Assembly (NCBI RefSeq): GCF_038007965.1
Contig: NZ_JBBOYD010000001.1
Span: forward strand, 2,272,501 to 2,336,500
DNA: 64,000 nt
Reading direction: 5' to 3'
From: Niallia sp. FSL W8-0635
Lineage (GTDB): Bacteria; Bacillota; Bacilli; Bacillales; Cytobacillaceae
Below the pieces are notes generated by a model. The model was given only the letters and a program-made list of their open reading frames with translations. It was not told where the DNA came from and made no database searches. The position numbers and the translations under genes were made by a program. Below are positions 18,109 through 26,473 of the stretch, in pieces (position 1 is the stretch's first letter; every line of letters starts with the position of its first letter).

Positions 18109-18660
18109 ATGAAAATAACTCCCAGCCATTTTGAGGTAAATGGACTACGTTATACAATAAGATCTGCAGAAGAAAAAGACGCTGATCAGTTGTCACAGGT
18201 TAGGATGCAAATAGATGGAGAAACACACTTCTTAGACCGGGAACCTGGAGAGGGGATATTATCTCCAATCGAATTTAAACAACTGATTCGGACAGATATA
18301 GAAGGTGCGAATCGACTGTTTTTACTGGCTGAAACAGAAGTAGGGCAAATCATTGCTTTTTCACGATGCGAAGGAACTAATCTAATGCGTCTTAAACATA
18401 AAGTTGAATTTGGTATTGGTGTTTTAAAAGACTATTGGGGATATAAAATTGGATCACAGTTACTTGGAGCATCTGTTAACTGGGCTTCTGAAAACAAACT
18501 TACAAAAATGACACTATCTGTAATCGAAACAAATGACAAGGCGATTACATTATATAAACGATTCGGCTTTGAAGTGGAAGGGATATTAAAAAAAGATAAA
18601 CGATTGGAAAACGGAGAATACTATTCTACCATTGTAATGTCACGATTCTTGTCTAAGTAA
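18109..18660 (+). CDS. GNAT-family N-acetyltransferase
   Basis: 183 residues from the ATG at 18109; AAAGGAG lies 11 bases upstream, and an in-frame ATG at 18076 lacks a ribosome site. GNAT fold: 'LRYTIRSAEEKDADQLSQV', 'HKVEFGIGVLKDYWGYKIGS', which includes the acetyl-CoA loop, then 'MTLSVIETNDKAITLYKRFG', 'FEVEGILKKDKRL' and 'YYSTIVMSRF'. It is closest in style to RimJ/RimL or YkkB-type enzymes. Substrate unknown. Confidence 0.88.
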   Translation: MKITPSHFEVNGLRYTIRSAEEKDADQLSQVRMQIDGETHFLDREPGEGILSPIEFKQLIRTDIEGANRLFLLAETEVGQIIAFSRCEGTNLMRLKHKVEFGIGVLKDYWGYKIGSQLLGASVNWASENKLTKMTLSVIETNDKAITLYKRFGFEVEGILKKDKRLENGEYYSTIVMSRFLSK

Positions 18661-18739
18661 AAAAAAGAATCGGTTTATTAGTAAATTTAGGCGAATTTTG
18701 TTACTATGGAAATGTTAGATAATAAAAGGAGTGATGAAA

Positions 18740-19129
18740 ATGGCATTAACTTTTGGTCAATTAGTAGAAGAAGCAAGAAAGAATGTAGCTGGAATTTCAT
18801 CTGTTGAAGCAAAAAAGAAAATCGAAGAAAATCCAAACACTTACATAATTGATGTACAAGATGCGGCAGATGCAGGAGCATGTGGTTTAATTCCAAGCTC
18901 TGTTAATATCTCATTAGGAATGCTTCCAATTCGTGCTGATCTGGAATTACCAGAAGAATTAAGAGATCCAGAATTAGCGGATCGTAACCGCCCTGTTCTT
19001 GTTACATGTGGTCTTGGTGGACAAGCATCACTTGGTGCGTACTTATTAAAACAAATGGGCTTTACAGACGTAGCATTCATCGAAGGTGGAACTACTGCAT
19101 GGAAAAAAGAAGGCTTTGAAACGGTATAA
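18740..19129 (+). CDS. Rhodanese-like domain protein
   Basis: 129 residues from the ATG at 18740, 7 bases after AAAGGAG. Single rhodanese domain: 'TYIIDVQDAADAGACGLIP', 'INISLGML'-like 'SVNISLGMLPIRADL', and the active loop 'VLVTCGLGGQASLGAYLL' with the catalytic Cys, then 'DVAFIEGGTTAWKKEGFE'. Single-domain rhodaneses carry persulfide sulfur; the specific acceptor is unknown. A strong terminator follows. Confidence 0.9.
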   Translation: MALTFGQLVEEARKNVAGISSVEAKKKIEENPNTYIIDVQDAADAGACGLIPSSVNISLGMLPIRADLELPEELRDPELADRNRPVLVTCGLGGQASLGAYLLKQMGFTDVAFIEGGTTAWKKEGFETV

Positions 19130-19146
19130 GTAGAAAAGCTGAAAAG

Positions 19147-19178
19147 AAACTGCCGAATAAATACATTCGGCAGTTTTT
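19147..19178. terminator. Terminator between the rhodanese and the convergent dehydrogenase
   Basis: AAACTGCCGAA (19147-19157) pairs perfectly with TTCGGCAGTTT (19166-19176) around an 8-base loop, with a T run on the plus side. Confidence 0.9.
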
Positions 19179-19182
19179 GTTA

Positions 19183-20166
19183 TTAATAACCTAATTGTTT
19201 ATCCACAATATTAATTAGTTCTTTCCCGTCTTTAAATCGCTGGATATTTTCTATAAATACTTCCATATAACGATCTAAAGTATTGGGCGAAAAGAAAGCA
19301 TTATGAGGAGATATAATAACATTTTCTATTTCCCATAAAGGATGTTCTGGCGGTAAAGGCTCTACCTCAAATACATCGAGAGCAGCTCCAGCGATTTTTT
19401 TCTCCTTTAGTAGCTGAATGAGCTCTTCTTCCACGATTGTATTTCCTCTTCCGATATTAATTAGAAAACTATTTTCTTTCATTTTTGCTAATTTTTCTTC
19501 GTTAATAAGCTGGTATGTATCAGGAGTTGAAGGCAATGCAAGGATAAGAAAATCAGCCTCTAACAGCACATCGTCTATATGATCCAAGCCCACAATTTTA
19601 TCGGCAGGATCATCCTCTGACAACTTGGAAGGTCTTTTCTTGTAGCCAATCACAAACATATCTAACGCTTTTGCACGTTTAGCAATTTGCTTTCCAATTT
19701 CTCCATAACCAATAATTCCTACCGTTGACCCTGAAAGGTCTGTAATTGGGGTGGGGGCCCACCTATTGTTCAGCTGGTTTCGAATCATAAACGGTATTCC
19801 TCTTGCTAAACCAGCCATCATTGCAATCGTATGTTCCGCAATGGGAACAGATGTACAGCCCTTTGTATTTGTGATAACAATATCACTGTTTCTTATTTCC
19901 TCATGTAACAGCGCATCCAGTCCGACGCTTAAAGATTGCACCCATTTTATATTGGGGGCATACTGTCGGATAGTTAAGGAATCGGTTAAACCTAGCGTTA
20001 ACACGATATTACAATCGCTTATATCCTGGCTTATGGTTGGCTCAGGATCTCCATATTGCCAATTATCGATAATAAATTCTGCTCCTAATGCCTTTATTTG
20101 ATCTAAATACTTTTCTGGAATAGTTCTTCTAATATAAATTTTAGGAATAATAGATTCTATCGTCAT
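19183..20166 (-). CDS. D-2-hydroxyacid dehydrogenase family protein
   Basis: 327 residues. NAD-binding motif 'VGIIGYGEIGKQIAKRAKAL'; catalytic Arg in 'LINIGRGNTI', Glu in 'FEVEPLPPEHPLWE' and His in 'ISPHNAFFS'. These are the complete active-site set of the family (phosphoglycerate, glyoxylate or 2-ketoacid reductases). Length is normal. The ATG at 20166 overlaps the stop of the upstream aminotransferase by one base, so the two are translated together. The pair could convert an amino acid to its 2-oxo acid and then to a D-hydroxy acid; that is inference. Confidence 0.9.
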   Translation of the reverse strand: MTIESIIPKIYIRRTIPEKYLDQIKALGAEFIIDNWQYGDPEPTISQDISDCNIVLTLGLTDSLTIRQYAPNIKWVQSLSVGLDALLHEEIRNSDIVITNTKGCTSVPIAEHTIAMMAGLARGIPFMIRNQLNNRWAPTPITDLSGSTVGIIGYGEIGKQIAKRAKALDMFVIGYKKRPSKLSEDDPADKIVGLDHIDDVLLEADFLILALPSTPDTYQLINEEKLAKMKENSFLINIGRGNTIVEEELIQLLKEKKIAGAALDVFEVEPLPPEHPLWEIENVIISPHNAFFSPNTLDRYMEVFIENIQRFKDGKELINIVDKQLGY

Positions 20167-21386
20167 TAATTAACTTCCTCGATGATCTGTTTACTATTTA
20201 CATACTCGTAATAGGTGTTTGCAAGTCGCTTAATCGCTTCATGGATAATTTCCTCTTTACAGAAAGTAAAGCATAAACGCATATGATTATAGCCTTCGTC
20301 TTCTAGGAAGAAGTGCTTACCGGCGATATAAGAAACGCCAGCTGCCATTGCGGCATCAGCAAATTCACTTGTATCGATATGGGCCGGGAAAGTAAGCCAA
20401 AGAAAGAAACCGCCATGTGGTTCATGATAGGAAACATTCTCCCCAAAGTATTGCTGTATAGCTGAAACCATTGCGTTTTTACGAGAGTGGTAGAGAGAAT
20501 TTAAATTATTAATTTGTTCATCCATATCTATTTGCTCAAGTAAATTTTTCGTAACCTCTTGGACATATACACTTGTAAAACCATCCGTTTTTAGAATTTT
20601 CACTTTTTCGATAATTTCTTGTAATCCGATAGCCCAACCAAGTCGTAAACCAGGTGCGATTATTTTGGAAAAAGTACTTAAGTAAACAACTCTTTCTGGT
20701 CCAAAGGAATAAATCGCTGGAATATAGGTTTTATCAAAGGAAAGCTCAACATAGGCGTCATCTTCTATAATAAAGAAATTATATTCGTATGCTAATTCAG
20801 CAAGTCGTTTTCTTCTTTCAATAGATAAATTAACACCACCTGGATTTTGATAATTTGGAATGACGTACATCAATTTCGGTAAAGGCAGATTATTTTTCAC
20901 TCTTTCAACTAGCTCTTGTTCGACTAAATCAACTCTCAAGCCATATTCGTCTATTGGAAAAGAAAATAATTTCGTTTCTGCTAAGCGAAATGTTTTTAAT
21001 GCCCCAAAAAAAGTTGGCGCTTCTACCCATAATTCATCACCAGGATCTGTGAGAGTTCTCGTGATTAAATCAATCGCTTGGGAGCTGCCAGCAGTAACAA
21101 TTATTTCTTTTTCAGTTGCTTCAATCTCACGGAGCTTTGATCTTTCTTTTATCCAATTAATGATGTTTTTCGGACCTGTTCCACCACTATAAGCTAAAGC
21201 TTGTCTTCCTTGCGTAATCATTGCAGCTTCTGTTGCGGCAGTCATTTTATCAACTGGAAGAGATTCTGGTGCAGGAAAACCAAAGGATAAAGGGATGAGA
21301 TCATCTTGTTTTCCTGCAAAAGCAGACCCGACAACCTCTGTCTCTGGAAATCTTTTACTAAATGAAAAAGGCTTTAATAGATGCAT
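20166..21386 (-). CDS. PLP-dependent aminotransferase (fold type I, LysN/2-aminoadipate-like)
   Basis: 406 residues from the ATG at 21386; codons further upstream lack a ribosome site. Motifs: 'LIPLSFGFPAPESLPVD', 'ALAYSGGTGPKNIINWIKER', 'IIVTAGSSQAIDLI', 'MYVIPNYQNPGGVNLS', the PLP aspartate region 'IEDDAYVEL' and the PLP lysine in 'YLSTFSKIIAPGLRLGWAIG'. It belongs to the branch without the GntR domain that includes 2-aminoadipate and aromatic aminotransferases. Genes for a hydroxyacid dehydrogenase (same operon) and a divergent glutamine synthetase flank it, which suggests amino-nitrogen metabolism. Confidence 0.88.
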   Translation of the reverse strand: MHLLKPFSFSKRFPETEVVGSAFAGKQDDLIPLSFGFPAPESLPVDKMTAATEAAMITQGRQALAYSGGTGPKNIINWIKERSKLREIEATEKEIIVTAGSSQAIDLITRTLTDPGDELWVEAPTFFGALKTFRLAETKLFSFPIDEYGLRVDLVEQELVERVKNNLPLPKLMYVIPNYQNPGGVNLSIERRKRLAELAYEYNFFIIEDDAYVELSFDKTYIPAIYSFGPERVVYLSTFSKIIAPGLRLGWAIGLQEIIEKVKILKTDGFTSVYVQEVTKNLLEQIDMDEQINNLNSLYHSRKNAMVSAIQQYFGENVSYHEPHGGFFLWLTFPAHIDTSEFADAAMAAGVSYIAGKHFFLEDEGYNHMRLCFTFCKEEIIHEAIKRLANTYYEYVNSKQIIEEVN

Positions 21387-21639
21387 GTTTACCACCGTCC
21401 ATGTATTATTTTTTACTGTATAAAAGTAAAGCGTAGGCAATCATATGAACTAATTTATGGTTAAAAGCTTGAATCACTCCTTTTTTCTAAATATTCTATT
21501 TAATTTAATATAAGCTATTTATTTCGTATTGGGAAATATTAAAAAACTTCAAAAACTTTAGAAAATAGGAGAATAAATGGTGAAAAGGTCATAAAATCGA
21601 GAAAATTCGGAATTTTAATAATTTATCCTAAATACATCT

Positions 21640-21656
21640 GGTCACAAAATTTTACA
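21640..21656 (+). promoter_or_regulatory. GlnR/TnrA-like site (one mismatch)
   Basis: GGTCACAAAATTTTACA fits TGTNA-N7-TNACA with one mismatch at the first base. It lies between the aminotransferase and glnA starts and about 160 bp above the glnA promoter. Weak on its own. Confidence 0.4.
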
Positions 21657-21810
21657 TGAAGATGTATAACGCAGACCTTCCCATCAAATGGGGCATTCCG
21701 ACATTTTTCTCTTGTAGCTATCTAGCGAATCGTGTCAATAAAAGGATTAATTTGCCACAAATTCATGAAAACGCTACCTAATAAAATTTTTAAAAAATTA
21801 TAAAAAAACA

Positions 21811-21839
21811 TTGTTTTAAGAGAAAAGATTCCTTATAAT
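21811..21839 (+). promoter_or_regulatory. Sigma-A promoter of glnA
   Basis: TTGTTT (21811-21816) and TATAAT (21834-21839) separated by exactly 17 bases; the transcript would start about 40 bases before the ATG. Confidence 0.75.
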
Positions 21840-21868
21840 GAAAGCAAGTTAGATAATAGAACATGAAT

Positions 21869-21885
21869 TGTGAGGTAAGTTAACA
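21869..21885 (+). promoter_or_regulatory. GlnR/TnrA-like box overlapping the glnA ribosome site
   Basis: TGTGAGGTAAGTTAACA matches TGTNA-N7-TNACA at every defined position. It spans the GAGGT ribosome site and the A of the glnA ATG, placing it at about +25 to +41 of the predicted transcript, where a bound regulator could act as a roadblock. The overlap with required translation signals means chance cannot be excluded. Confidence 0.5.
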
Positions 21886-23219
21886 TGGCTGAAATTACAT
21901 TAGAGAAAATTGAAAGTATTGTTAAAGAAAAAAGTGTAGAATTATTACATCTACAATTTGTGGATATTGAGGGAATTTTAAAAAACATTACTATTACTGC
22001 ACAACAATTAGATGATGCTGTAGAAGGAAAAATCATGATCGATGGTTCATCCATCAAAGGATTTTCTCCAATTAACAAATCAGATTCATATTTATTACCA
22101 GATTTAAACACATTTGCAGTGTTACCTTGGACAGAAACAGAAGGGTATTCAGAAGCTCGTTTCCTTTGCTCTGTAACAAACCCAGATGGTTCTTTATTTG
22201 AAGGGGATACACGTAACGTTCTAAAGAAAACTGTTGAACGCGCTGCTGAAAAAGGATATACGATTTCAGTTGGACCTGAATTAGAATTCTTCCTATTTGC
22301 TACTGATGAAAATGGATACCCAACTACTGAATTAGGTGATAGAGGCGGTTACTTTGAGCCATCACCAAAAGATTTAGGGGAAAAAGTGCGTGTGGAAATT
22401 TTTAAAACATTAAGAGCAATGGGCTTTACAATTGAAGCACTTCATCATGAAGTAGCAGAAGGCCAACATGAAATTAATTTCAAGTATGCTGATGCGCTAA
22501 CAGCTGCTGACTTAGCTACAACATATAAATGGGTTGTTAAAACAATCGCTTCACAATATGGCTTACATGCAACGTTTATGCCAAAGCCAGTATTCGGAAT
22601 TAATGGATCGGGAATGCATGTTAACATGTCATTCTTCAAAGATGGGGAAAACAGTTTCTATGATGCAAATGATGATTTAGAATTATCTGAATCTGCCTAT
22701 TCTTTCATTGCTGGTGTATTAGAAAATGTTAAGAGTTTCGTAGCTGTAACAAATCCACTAGTAAACTCTTATAAGCGTCTAGTTCCTGGTTATGAAGCAC
22801 CTTGTTACCTTGCATGGTCTGCCTCTAACCGTTCAGCATTAATCCGTATTCCTGCAAAACGCGGAATGGCAACTCGTGTTGAACTTCGTTGTCCAGATCC
22901 ATCTTCTAACCCATATCTAACATTTGCTGTTATTGCTTCAGCAGGATTAGATGGAGTAGAAAAAGGTCTAAAAGCTCCGGCACCAATTAACGAAGATATC
23001 TTCCATATGACAGAAGAACGTCGCGAAGAGCTTGGTATTGATAGCTTACCTGGTGGTTTAGATGCTGCAGTCGCAGAACTTGAAGCAGGTGAAATCGGTC
23101 TTAAAACACTTGGAGAGCACGTATATACTGAATATGTTGCTGCTAAAAAAGAAGAGTGGGATAACTACCGCACTACAATCCATGCTTGGGAAATCGAAAA
23201 TTATCAATATAAATTTTAA
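21885..23219 (+). CDS. glnA: Glutamine synthetase, type I-alpha paralogue
   Basis: 444 residues, the length of Bacillus GlnA. Motifs: 'LQFVDIEGILKN', 'IMIDGSSIKGF', the metal/active-site segment 'GPELEFFLF', 'HHEVAEGQHEINFKYADAL', 'GINGSGMHVN', the flap 'RLVPGYEAPCY' and 'RIPAKRGMATRVELR'. It lacks the adenylylation region of the beta type. It makes glutamine from glutamate, ammonia and ATP. Aligned without gaps to B. subtilis GlnA, residue 62 is Pro ('GFSPINKSD') where the feedback-sensing Arg62 is expected. There is no glnR upstream, unlike the usual glnRA operon, so this is likely a second glutamine synthetase. Confidence 0.93.
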   Translation: MAEITLEKIESIVKEKSVELLHLQFVDIEGILKNITITAQQLDDAVEGKIMIDGSSIKGFSPINKSDSYLLPDLNTFAVLPWTETEGYSEARFLCSVTNPDGSLFEGDTRNVLKKTVERAAEKGYTISVGPELEFFLFATDENGYPTTELGDRGGYFEPSPKDLGEKVRVEIFKTLRAMGFTIEALHHEVAEGQHEINFKYADALTAADLATTYKWVVKTIASQYGLHATFMPKPVFGINGSGMHVNMSFFKDGENSFYDANDDLELSESAYSFIAGVLENVKSFVAVTNPLVNSYKRLVPGYEAPCYLAWSASNRSALIRIPAKRGMATRVELRCPDPSSNPYLTFAVIASAGLDGVEKGLKAPAPINEDIFHMTEERREELGIDSLPGGLDAAVAELEAGEIGLKTLGEHVYTEYVAAKKEEWDNYRTTIHAWEIENYQYKF

Positions 23220-23260
23220 TATATTAGTTAAATAGAAAGGGAGTTTTCTAAATACTCCTT

Positions 23261-23303
23261 AAACTGCAAATAACACCTGAGAAAGGAGTTATTTGCAGTT
23301 TTT
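23261..23303 (+). terminator. Terminator of glnA
   Basis: AAACTGCAAATAAC (23261-23274) pairs with GTTATTTGCAGTTT (23287-23300), followed by TTATTTT. Confidence 0.92.
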
Positions 23304-23513
23304 ATTTTCAAAAAAATCATGAGTGAAGTATCATTGCATGTCTTAAAATAGCACTTTCTAATAAAAATTATCCATTATATATAGAAAGCGCAGCAAATTG
23401 GCTTCTTTTTTCTGTTCTTTTCTTTAAAATTTGGTAAGTTATGATAAAATAAAATGGGATGTATGTATTAATTTAATACGTCATCAGATTAACGTAATAA
23501 GGAGATTTGCTAA

Positions 23514-24446
23514 ATGGAAAAAGTATTGATTTTTGGTCATAAAAATCCGGATACGGATACTATTTGTTCTGCTATTGCCTATGCAGAATTAAAAAAAGCA
23601 ATTGGAGTAGAAGCAGAAGCTGTTCGTTTAGGTGAAGTTAGTGGCGAAACAAAATATGCTTTAGACTACTTTAAAACAGATGCACCTCGTTTCATTGAAA
23701 AAGCAGGTACAGAAACTAAATCTGTAATTTTAGTAGACCACAATGAGTTCCAACAAAGTGTGGAAGACATTAAAGATGTAACAATTTTGGAAGTAATTGA
23801 TCATCATCGTATCGCTAATTTTGAAACAAGTGATCCTTTATACTATCGTGCAGAGCCAGTTGGCTGTACAGCTACTATTCTAAATAAAATGTATAAAGAA
23901 AATAATGTAGAAATAAAGAAAGAAGTTGCTGGATTAATGCTTTCCGCAATCATTTCTGATTCTTTATTATTTAAATCACCAACTTGCACAGAGCAAGATG
24001 TACAAGCTGCTAAAGAATTAGCGGAAATTGCTGGAGTGAATGCGGAAGAGTATGGTCTAGACATGCTTAAAGCTGGTGCTGATTTAAGTGATAGAACGGT
24101 TGATCAATTATTAAGTATTGATGCTAAAGAATTTTCAATGGGTACATACAAAGTCGAAATTGCTCAAGTAAATGCTGTGGATACAAATGATGTCATTTCT
24201 AAACAAGCAGAACTAGAGACATCTATTCAAGCAATCATCGACAATAAAGGCTTAGATTTATTCCTTCTTGTTGTAACAGATATATTGAATAACGATTCTG
24301 TTGCTGTTGCTTTAGGGAATAAAGCAGAAGCTGTAGAAAAAGCGTTTAATGTAAAAGTAGAAAATAACACAGCATTATTAAAAGGTGTTGTATCTCGTAA
24401 AAAACAAATCGTTCCTGTATTAACAGAAACATTGGCTGCACTATAA
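23514..24446 (+). CDS. ppaC: Manganese-dependent inorganic pyrophosphatase (family II)
   Basis: 310 residues with AAGGAG 8 bases before the ATG. DHH-family metal motifs: '[19 protein letters not shown]', 'VILVDHNE', '[11 protein letters not shown]', and the C-terminal phosphate-binding '[12 protein letters not shown]'. It hydrolyses pyrophosphate to phosphate in the cytosol with Mn2+, pulling biosynthetic reactions forward. It is a single-gene unit followed by a terminator. No CBS domains are inserted, so it is the unregulated form. Confidence 0.96.
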   Translation: MEKVLIFGHKNPDTDTICSAIAYAELKKAIGVEAEAVRLGEVSGETKYALDYFKTDAPRFIEKAGTETKSVILVDHNEFQQSVEDIKDVTILEVIDHHRIANFETSDPLYYRAEPVGCTATILNKMYKENNVEIKKEVAGLMLSAIISDSLLFKSPTCTEQDVQAAKELAEIAGVNAEEYGLDMLKAGADLSDRTVDQLLSIDAKEFSMGTYKVEIAQVNAVDTNDVISKQAELETSIQAIIDNKGLDLFLLVVTDILNNDSVAVALGNKAEAVEKAFNVKVENNTALLKGVVSRKKQIVPVLTETLAAL

Positions 24447-24524
24447 TCGTTTAAATAAAAAAATAGTCCAGGTAAAAAATAAAGGATTCCGTTTTCTGAT
24501 TCCTTTTTACTCTAAATGACACAA

Positions 24525-24560
24525 GAAAAGACGTATGAATTGGGATACGTCTTTTCTTTA
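24525..24560 (+). terminator. Terminator of ppaC
   Basis: GAAAAGACGTAT (24525-24536) pairs with ATACGTCTTTTC (24545-24556) and is followed by TTTA. Confidence 0.85.
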
Positions 24561-24737
24561 TTTATCAAGGTTCTGCGGAAATTTTTTAGAATTTGCGCTA
24601 TCCATCATTTTGATAATGGATAGTAAGTATTGTACAATTAAAAAAGACACAGTGCTGAATTTAAAAATCCTTCATCAGCGATTGAGAGCGTTCGCCATTG
24701 TTTGGCTGTGAAATCAGCTTAAGCAGCAGAGCTAATA

Positions 24738-24925
24738 TTAGACGGAAAAATTCCACTTAATTAGAAATGAATACAAAAAAAGGCTGAAATAGACGGAGAG
24801 ATTCCGCCTATTGGCTCGAAATTTTCAAAAATGGGTGCTTTTGCTGGGTGTAAGCGGAAAAACTCCCTTTATTTATTCCAAAATAAGCTCCATTCTGCAT
24901 GTAACCGGAAAAACTCCGCTAATTT
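24738..24925. repeat. Cluster of four degenerate GCGGA-(loop)-TCCGC hairpin repeats
   Basis: Related ~23-base units begin at about 24739, 24790, 24851 and 24902 (spacings 51, 61 and 51 bp). The pattern is TAxxCGGAAAAACTCCGCxTAATT; intact members form a 5-bp stem CGGA/TCCG around an A-rich loop, and each is separated by a different A/T-rich linker. The spacing is too irregular and the units too diverged for a CRISPR. It resembles intergenic interspersed repeats of bacilli, but I cannot name the family. Confidence 0.65.
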
Positions 24926-25311
24926 TAATTTGCAGTTCTTCGGTAAAGGAGAAGACACCCGATATAATAGTTTACAATGAACCATATCACCTATGAGTAT
25001 GCTTTCCTAATGAAGAAACTGGCCAATTACTACGGCAGTTTTTCCCTTTATATATACCAATAATGTCTATACATTAGTCATTTAAGTGCTTATTTAAACA
25101 AAATGGAGCTGGTTAAGGTGACAATGGACTATTTTATTGTATTTAAGGGAATCATAGAATTATTTTTTAATTAATCAAATAATTTTACGCAGTCAAAATG
25201 ATAAAATAAAACAAATTGGTTATTCTAAAAGAAAGCATTAAAGGTCCATTAAGAAATTCTTGCTCCACACAACATTTTAAAAATTTCATGATAACAACAA
25301 AGGAGGCAGTT

Positions 25312-25818
25312 ATGTCACCAAGAATAGTATCTTTCGTTTTGTTGCTATTAGCCATGTTTTTCATTATTACACCAAGTGATGTCATGCAAGCAAATAGTGG
25401 ATTAAATATAGGGGATAAGGCACCTAATTTCACAATAGAGGACCTTAATGGAAATAAAATACAGCTATCTGATTATAAAGGCAAATCAGTGATGATAAAT
25501 TTTTGGACAACCTGGTGCCCGCCATGTAAAAAAGAAATGCTCGATATAGAAACATTTTCAAAAGAGAAACAAGATCACTGGGTCGTCCTTGCTATTAATG
25601 TCGATGGTGGAAATGAAGAGGGAGTTAGACAATTTGTCCAAGAGAGAAAATTAACTTTTCCTGTGTTATTGGACGATAAAGACGTTGTTGCTAATCAATA
25701 TCACATACTTAGTATACCAACAACCTATTTTCTTAATAAAGAGGGTGTTATTATAAATAAGGCATTTACGATGCTAACCCTAAAGGAAATGAGGGAGTTA
25801 ACAAAAAGTAACAAATAA
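25312..25818 (+). CDS. yneN: TlpA/ResA-like thiol-disulfide oxidoreductase (YneN-like)
   Basis: 168 residues from the ATG at 25312, 6 bases after AGGAGG. A signal anchor ('RIVSFVLLLLAMFFII') places it outside the membrane. The thioredoxin fold follows: 'GDKAPNFTIEDLNGNKIQLS', the active site 'FWTTWCPPCKKEMLD' (WCPPC), 'VLAINVDGGNEEGV' and 'LSIPTTYFLNKEGVI' with the cis-Pro. Extracytoplasmic members reduce cysteines in apo-cytochromes or spore envelope proteins. In B. subtilis yneN also sits between citB and sspN, so I use that name on position and family. Confidence 0.88.
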   Translation: MSPRIVSFVLLLLAMFFIITPSDVMQANSGLNIGDKAPNFTIEDLNGNKIQLSDYKGKSVMINFWTTWCPPCKKEMLDIETFSKEKQDHWVVLAINVDGGNEEGVRQFVQERKLTFPVLLDDKDVVANQYHILSIPTTYFLNKEGVIINKAFTMLTLKEMRELTKSNK

Positions 25819-25839
25819 AGAAAATAATAAAAATTAACA

Positions 25840-25877
25840 TGTAAGCGCTTTACAATTTGCTAGTGATAGACTATAAT
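25840..25877 (+). promoter_or_regulatory. Promoter of the fbpB-like/sspN unit with cre-like palindrome
   Basis: TTTACA (25849-25854) and TATAAT (25872-25877) are 17 bases apart. TGTAAGCGCTTTACA (25840-25854) is a near-perfect palindrome covering the -35 box; it is one base longer than the standard 14-bp cre. A weak Fur-like sequence (ATGTAATAATTATCA, 25967-25981, 12 of 15 to the 7-1-7 consensus) lies downstream. Confidence 0.55.
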
Positions 25878-26033
25878 TACAAATGTAGTGATAAGGAGTG
25901 CACACCTTACTTTAATTATCAGAAAACATAAACTTTTCAAATAGATTTAAAAATTATTTCTATTCAATGTAATAATTATCAAACTTTTTGGGAAATATGA
26001 TAGTACAAATTTTTTTATAAAGGAGAATGAGCA

Positions 26034-26165
26034 ATGAGAAAACCTCGCAAACGTTCATTTCAAGAATTAGTATTAGAAAATAAAATGCAATTATTAAAGG
26101 ATAGAGAAGCAATCGAAAAGATTGAAGAGCGATTAGAAAGAAAACATTTGAAAAAAGCTCGTTGA
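26034..26165 (+). CDS. FbpB-family small basic protein
   Basis: 43 residues, too short for most gene callers, with AAAGGAGAATGAGC before the ATG. 'MRKPRKRSFQELVLENK', 'QLLKDREAIEKIEERLE' and a Lys/Arg-rich end match the FbpB family, named for the Fur-regulated small basic protein that assists the FsrA small RNA in iron sparing in B. subtilis. Whether this copy has that role is unknown; many bacilli have several. It lies 74 bp before sspN. Confidence 0.85.
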   Translation: MRKPRKRSFQELVLENKMQLLKDREAIEKIEERLERKHLKKAR

Positions 26166-26239
26166 TATAGAAATCTAAAAATTACCATCTATTCTGCTTA
26201 TTCTTTTGTACAGACTATAAAAGAAGGAGTTGATAGAAG

Positions 26240-26383
26240 ATGAGTAATCCTAAAAAAGACAGCAAACACTTTGTACCTAGCCATATTGGGACAAAATCGA
26301 GAAGTTTTGGTGGGAACAAAGGAAAGCAAATGCAGGATAAATCAGGACAGCATGCTCAAGTAATTCAAACAAAAGGCGAATAA
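26240..26383 (+). CDS. sspN: Small acid-soluble spore protein N
   Basis: 47 residues; AAGAAGGAG lies 8 bases before the ATG. '[20 protein letters not shown]' and '[18 protein letters not shown]' match SspN almost along its length. A minor protein of the spore core produced in the forespore. In B. subtilis it is followed by tlp; here the next gene is a double-AAA ATPase, so tlp is missing from this position. Confidence 0.95.
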   Translation: MSNPKKDSKHFVPSHIGTKSRSFGGNKGKQMQDKSGQHAQVIQTKGE

Positions 26384-26414
26384 TAGCTTCCAATATATAA
26401 ATATAACAATAAAT

Positions 26415-26473
26415 AGACAGCAATAACTCATTTTTCTTATCAAAAAGGTGAGCTATTGCTGTCTTTATTTTTT
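26415..26473 (+). terminator. Terminator of sspN
   Basis: AGACAGCAATAACTCA (26415-26430) pairs with TGAGCTATTGCTGTCT (26449-26464) with one mismatch, then TTATTTTTT. Confidence 0.9.

Larger units (their letters stand above)
21387..21884. other. Intergenic control region between the aminotransferase and glutamine synthetase
   Basis: About 500 bp, divergent genes on both sides, no coding frame with a ribosome site. It contains the glnA promoter and two GlnR/TnrA-like sites, listed separately. The rest is A/T-rich and carries nothing else that I can support. Confidence 0.6.
24447..25311. other. Long intergenic region with a terminator and hairpin repeats
   Basis: Nearly 870 bp between ppaC and the TlpA-like gene. 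It contains the ppaC terminator and four degenerate hairpin repeats, listed separately. A 61-codon frame at 24811-24996 runs through the repeats and lacks a ribosome site, so I do not call it. The segment 25020-25290 is A/T-rich; AAAGGAGG at 25300 belongs to the next gene. Confidence 0.55.

Noticed and set aside
24738..24925. CRISPR array
   Set aside because: Units are diverged, spacers differ in length by 10 bp and are A/T-rich linkers with no cas genes anywhere in the window.
24811..24996. 61-codon frame in the ppaC-yneN gap
   Set aside because: It translates through the hairpin repeats and has no ribosome site.
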